Under the pieces are notes generated by a model that was not told the origin of the DNA, made no database searches, and saw only the letters and a program-made list of their open reading frames with translations. DNA of 35,233 nucleotides from Dactylosporangium sucinum (GTDB lineage: Bacteria > Actinomycetota > Actinomycetes > Mycobacteriales > Micromonosporaceae): the NCBI RefSeq assembly GCF_014647515.1, contig NZ_BMPI01000098.1:1-35233 (forward strand), written 5' to 3'. A program made the position numbers and the translations under genes. Shown piece after piece: positions 33,027 to 35,233 of this stretch (position 1 is the stretch's first letter; each line of letters begins with the position of its first letter).

Positions 33027-33397
33027 GTGTGGACGATCGTGGTGGTCGAGCCGGTTCGGTCATGGCTCCACGAACTGCGCCGGTCGGATCGCGGAACACT
33101 GCTGCAGATCAGCGCGGCGGTCAAGGCTCTGTCCGAGGAGGGCCCGCACTCGGCCGGCCCCTGGTCGACACGGTCCGCGGCTCCACCCTCGCGAACCTGA
33201 AGGAGCTGAGGCCGGGCTCGACCGGCTCATCGGAGGTCCGGCTGCTGTTCGTGTTCGATCCGATTCGGCAGGCGGTGCTGCTGGTGGGCGGCGACAAGTC
33301 CGGCAACTGGCAGCGGTGGTACCGGACGGCGATACCGATCGCGGAGTCGGCGTACGCCGACCACCTGCGGAGGATCCAGGAGAAGGACGGCGAGTGA
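33027..33397 (+). pseudogene. HigB/Gp49-type toxin gene with a frameshift
   Basis: The N-terminal half, from GTG 33027 (MWTIVVVEPVRSWLHELRRS onward), and the C-terminal half (PLVDTVRGSTLANLKELRPG, then LLFVFDPIRQAVLLVGGDK and WYRTAIPIAE) are in different frames, 0 and +2. They are both characteristic of one RelE/HigB-like phage Gp49 toxin of about 123 residues. A one-base deletion near 33145-33150 accounts for the break. An upstream ATG at 32994 is in the same frame as the first half. If the sequence is correct the toxin is dead unless frameshifted translation occurs. The antitoxin gene follows directly (stop-start overlap TGATG). Confidence 0.8.
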
Positions 33398-33735
33398 TGA
33401 TGGACCACCTCAAGGACCCGCAGGCAATCTCCTGGGAGGAGATGCAGGAGGAGCTCGGCTTCACCGAGGCCGAGCGGGCGCACGTCGCTGCCGCGGCACA
33501 GGAGCTGATCGCTCAGGCCCGCGCCTATCGGCTTGCCGAGGTGCGCCGCCGCCAGCACGCGACCCAGACCGACATCGCGAAGGCAATGGGCGTCACGCAG
33601 GCCCGGGTGTCCCGGATCGAGAAGGGCGAACTGAAGCGCAGCGAGGTCGACACGCTGGCCGCCTACGTGCAGGCACTCGGCGGCAAGCTGAAGATCATTG
33701 CCGACTTCGGCGACGAGTCGTACGTCTTGGGCTGA
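33397..33735 (+). CDS. XRE-family antitoxin (HigA-type)
   Basis: A 112-residue protein. Residues 1-45 form an acidic helical toxin-neutralising region (EEMQEELGFTEAERAHVA), and 55-100 form a Cro/CI helix-turn-helix (TQTDIAKAMGVTQARVSRIEKG, then LAAYVQALGGKLKIIADF). The toxin-before-antitoxin order is that of higBA. ATG 33397 overlaps the toxin stop by one base (TGATG); the next codon is also ATG. The frame and codon use are intact although the toxin is broken. It probably represses its own promoter at about 32974-32995. Confidence 0.88.
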   Translation: MMDHLKDPQAISWEEMQEELGFTEAERAHVAAAAQELIAQARAYRLAEVRRRQHATQTDIAKAMGVTQARVSRIEKGELKRSEVDTLAAYVQALGGKLKIIADFGDESYVLG

Positions 33736-33841
33736 CCGCCCGCGGCGTCGGCTCCGGACGGACCGAACTTCCTGCGTTCTCGTCATCGGCCGGGTCGAAC
33801 CGGAGCAACAGCACCGCTGATTCCCCAGCGGACCGCCGGGG

Positions 33842-34969
33842 TCAGCCGCCGCTGTCGTCGAGCTCGGCGCCCTCGGGGACCAGGTCGGAGTCGCGGTCGT
33901 CCAGCCAGCCGTCGGGGAGGACGACCTTGCCGGGGGTGCCGGTGCGGCCGCGTGGCTGGCCGAGGATCTCCCGCGGGAACGGGGCCGCGGGGTCGAGCTG
34001 GGCCAGCAGGTCGCTCAGCTCGGCCAGCGACGAGGACATGGCCATCTGGCGGCGCAGCTCGCCGCCGGCGGGGAAGCCCTTCAGGTACCACGCGACGTGC
34101 TTGCGGAAGTCCGTCACGCCGTCGCGTTCGGTGCCGAGCCACTCGGTGAGGAGCTCGGCGTGGCGGTACATCAGCGCGGCCACCTCGCCGAGGCTCGGGA
34201 GGGCGCGGTCGGCGGAGCCCGCGAAGGCCGCGGCGAGGTCGGCGAACAGCCAGGGGCGGCCCAGGCAGCCGCGGCCGATGACCACGCCGTCGCAGCCGGT
34301 CTCGGCCATCATGCGCAGCGCGTCGGTGGCCTCCCAGATGTCGCCGTTGCCCAGGACGGGGATGTCCAGGGCTTGTTTGAGAGCGGCGATCGCGGCCCAG
34401 TCGGCCTCGCCGGAGTACCGCTGGGCGGCGGTCCGGGCGTGCAGGGCGACCCAGGCCACGCCCGCGTCCTGGGCGGTCCGGGCCGCGTCGAGGAACGTCT
34501 GGTGGTCGTCGTCGATGCCGATGCGCATCTTCACGGTGACCGGCAGGCCCTGGGCCGCGTCGACGGCGGAGGAGACGATCGCGGCGAACAGGCTGCGCTT
34601 CCACGGCAGCGCGCTGCCGCCGCCGCGGCGGGTGACCTTGGGCACCGAGCAGCCGAAGTTCATGTCGATGTGGTCGGCGAGGTCCTGCTCGACCACCATC
34701 TCGACGGCCTTGCGGATGGTCGCGGGGTCGACGCCGTACAGCTGCAGGCTCCGCGGCCGTTCGTCCACCCCGAACCTGATCATGCTCATGGTCTTCGGGT
34801 TGCGCTCGACGAGCGCGCGCGTGGTGATCATCTCGCAGACGTAGAGGCCTGCGCCCTGCTCGCGGCACAGCTGCCGGAAGGCCACGTTGGTGATCCCGGC
34901 CATGGGCGCGAGCACCACGGGCGGATCGACGACGAAGCTTCCGAGCTGCAGCGGCACGCTCCTGAGCAT
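33842..34969 (-). CDS. dusB: tRNA dihydrouridine synthase
   Basis: A 375-residue flavoenzyme that reduces uridine to dihydrouridine in tRNA D-loops. The TIM-barrel motifs are clear: VLAPMAGITNVAFRQLCRE near the N-terminus, QLYGVDP, the active-site DMNFGCSVPKVTRRGGGSAL with its catalytic Cys, VKMRIGIDD, and GNGDIWEATDA. The C-terminal helical domain has RKHVAWYLKGF. ATG 34969 gives the family start (LRSVPLQLGS); the frame is open to 35035 without support. In related genomes this gene sits beside dgt/dnaG; the next gene is beyond the window. The last codons are part of a direct repeat that flanks the toxin-antitoxin genes. Confidence 0.95.
   Translation of the reverse strand: MLRSVPLQLGSFVVDPPVVLAPMAGITNVAFRQLCREQGAGLYVCEMITTRALVERNPKTMSMIRFGVDERPRSLQLYGVDPATIRKAVEMVVEQDLADHIDMNFGCSVPKVTRRGGGSALPWKRSLFAAIVSSAVDAAQGLPVTVKMRIGIDDDHQTFLDAARTAQDAGVAWVALHARTAAQRYSGEADWAAIAALKQALDIPVLGNGDIWEATDALRMMAETGCDGVVIGRGCLGRPWLFADLAAAFAGSADRALPSLGEVAALMYRHAELLTEWLGTERDGVTDFRKHVAWYLKGFPAGGELRRQMAMSSSLAELSDLLAQLDPAAPFPREILGQPRGRTGTPGKVVLPDGWLDDRDSDLVPEGAELDDSGG
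33845..33862. repeat. Right copy of the 18-bp direct repeat, in the dusB 3' end
   Basis: Exact match to 32902-32919. On the dusB strand it is the sequence encoding LDDSGG just before the stop. Confidence 0.45.
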
Positions 34970-35036
34970 GGCACGCCACCCTGGCTCCCTCCCAACCGCG
35001 CCCGCGCGGTGGTGGGTGGACTCCGGCAGTCGCACG

Positions 35037-35122
35037 CCTCCCGCGATCTTGGAGTTGTGGTCCCGGCTTTAGGGTGATTTGTCGGACAAATTAGGGACCA
35101 CAACTCCAAGATCGCCGGGAGG
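35037..35122. repeat. 28-bp inverted repeat upstream of dusB (same family as 13607-13682)
   Basis: CCTCCCGCGATCTTGGAGTT onward (35037-35064) pairs with its inverse at 35094-35122, with one inserted base. The core GATCTTGGAGTTGTGG matches the other two palindromes with C changed to G. The loop holds a second perfect palindrome, ATTTGTC G GACAAAT (about 35076-35090). Confidence 0.88.
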
Positions 35123-35151
35123 GTGGGGCCCGGCAGGCTGCGCGGTGCCGA

Positions 35152-35233
35152 GGGCGGGCTGGGCGGGGCTGGGCGGGTCGGGCCGAGCAGGCCGAGCGGC
35201 CGAGCAGGCCGAGCAGGCCGAGGCGGGCTGGGC
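35152..35233. repeat. Low-complexity GC repeats at the window end
   Basis: GGGCGGGCTGGGC-like and GGCCGAGCA-like units repeat over about 80 bases without an open frame that I can support. No gene is seen from 35036 to the end of the window. Confidence 0.7.

Noticed and set aside
32805..33099. Short reverse-strand frames (60-70 codons) upstream of the toxin-antitoxin genes
   Set aside because: No ribosome site or family resemblance; they cross the AT-rich promoter and the dusB-like repeat.

Overview
The window is chromosomal DNA from a high-GC actinobacterium, most likely a member of the Micromonosporaceae (Actinoplanes/Micromonospora/Dactylosporangium type). The evidence is the strong G/C third-position bias, frequent GTG/TTG starts, and the gene order phoH - ybeY - hlyC/corC - cytidine-deaminase-like gene - era - recO - uppS, followed further on by glyS and a zinc-sensor gene. 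From memory this matches the order around Rv2368c-Rv2357c of Mycobacterium tuberculosis. The genus cannot be fixed from the sequence alone. No rRNA, tRNA, CRISPR array, prophage or intact insertion sequence was seen.

Left part (1-13.6 kb). A HIT protein and a serine beta-lactamase-like hydrolase overlap by 4 nt. A reverse-strand two-domain VOC protein follows, then a repeat-rich divergent spacer. Next comes the core RNA-maturation and cell-envelope run: phoH, ybeY, CBS/CorC membrane protein, degenerate cytidine deaminase, era, recO and uppS (undecaprenyl- or decaprenyl-type diphosphate synthase). Inside this run, between the cytidine-deaminase-like gene and era, lies an accessory insert: a class IV aminotransferase, a convergent sulfotransferase-like gene, and a 1046-residue protein with a ubiquitin-like region, an FHA domain and two FtsK/EccC-type ATPase modules but no membrane helix.

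Middle part (13.6-23 kb). A reverse-strand pair encodes a Tat-exported PHP-domain metallohydrolase with a native His6 run and a small coupled protein ending in Cys-Cys-His-Asp-His. Next to it is a reverse-strand thiamine-precursor ECF transporter (ykoE-ykoD-ykoC order) under a clear TPP riboswitch. Then come an epoxide-hydrolase-like alpha/beta hydrolase, a long acyl-CoA dehydrogenase, a membrane protein and a second HIT protein. Convergent gene ends here carry large inverted repeats.

Right part (23-35.2 kb). glyS, a small membrane protein, an ABM monooxygenase-like protein and a small two-helix membrane protein lead to a zinc locus. That locus is a Zur-box promoter, znuC, znuB and an SmtB-type ArsR sensor with the exact alpha-5 zinc ligand spacing, all overlapping; no solute-binding protein or zur gene is present. 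After an XdhC C-domain protein comes a YcgR/YcgQ-like pair (permease plus His-rich partner), a histidine phosphatase, a YcxB-like protein, an orphan cobF, a zinc-finger (anti-sigma-like) membrane protein, a toxin-antitoxin module whose toxin gene is frameshifted, and dusB.

Several dispersed palindromic or repeated elements punctuate the intergenic spaces. Three share the core GATCTTGxAGT(T/C)GTGG. A second family carries GCGACGGCACGCC and CCTGAAGAAAATCAG. They are the most conspicuous unexplained structure, together with the aminotransferase/sulfotransferase/TM-less EccC-like insert.
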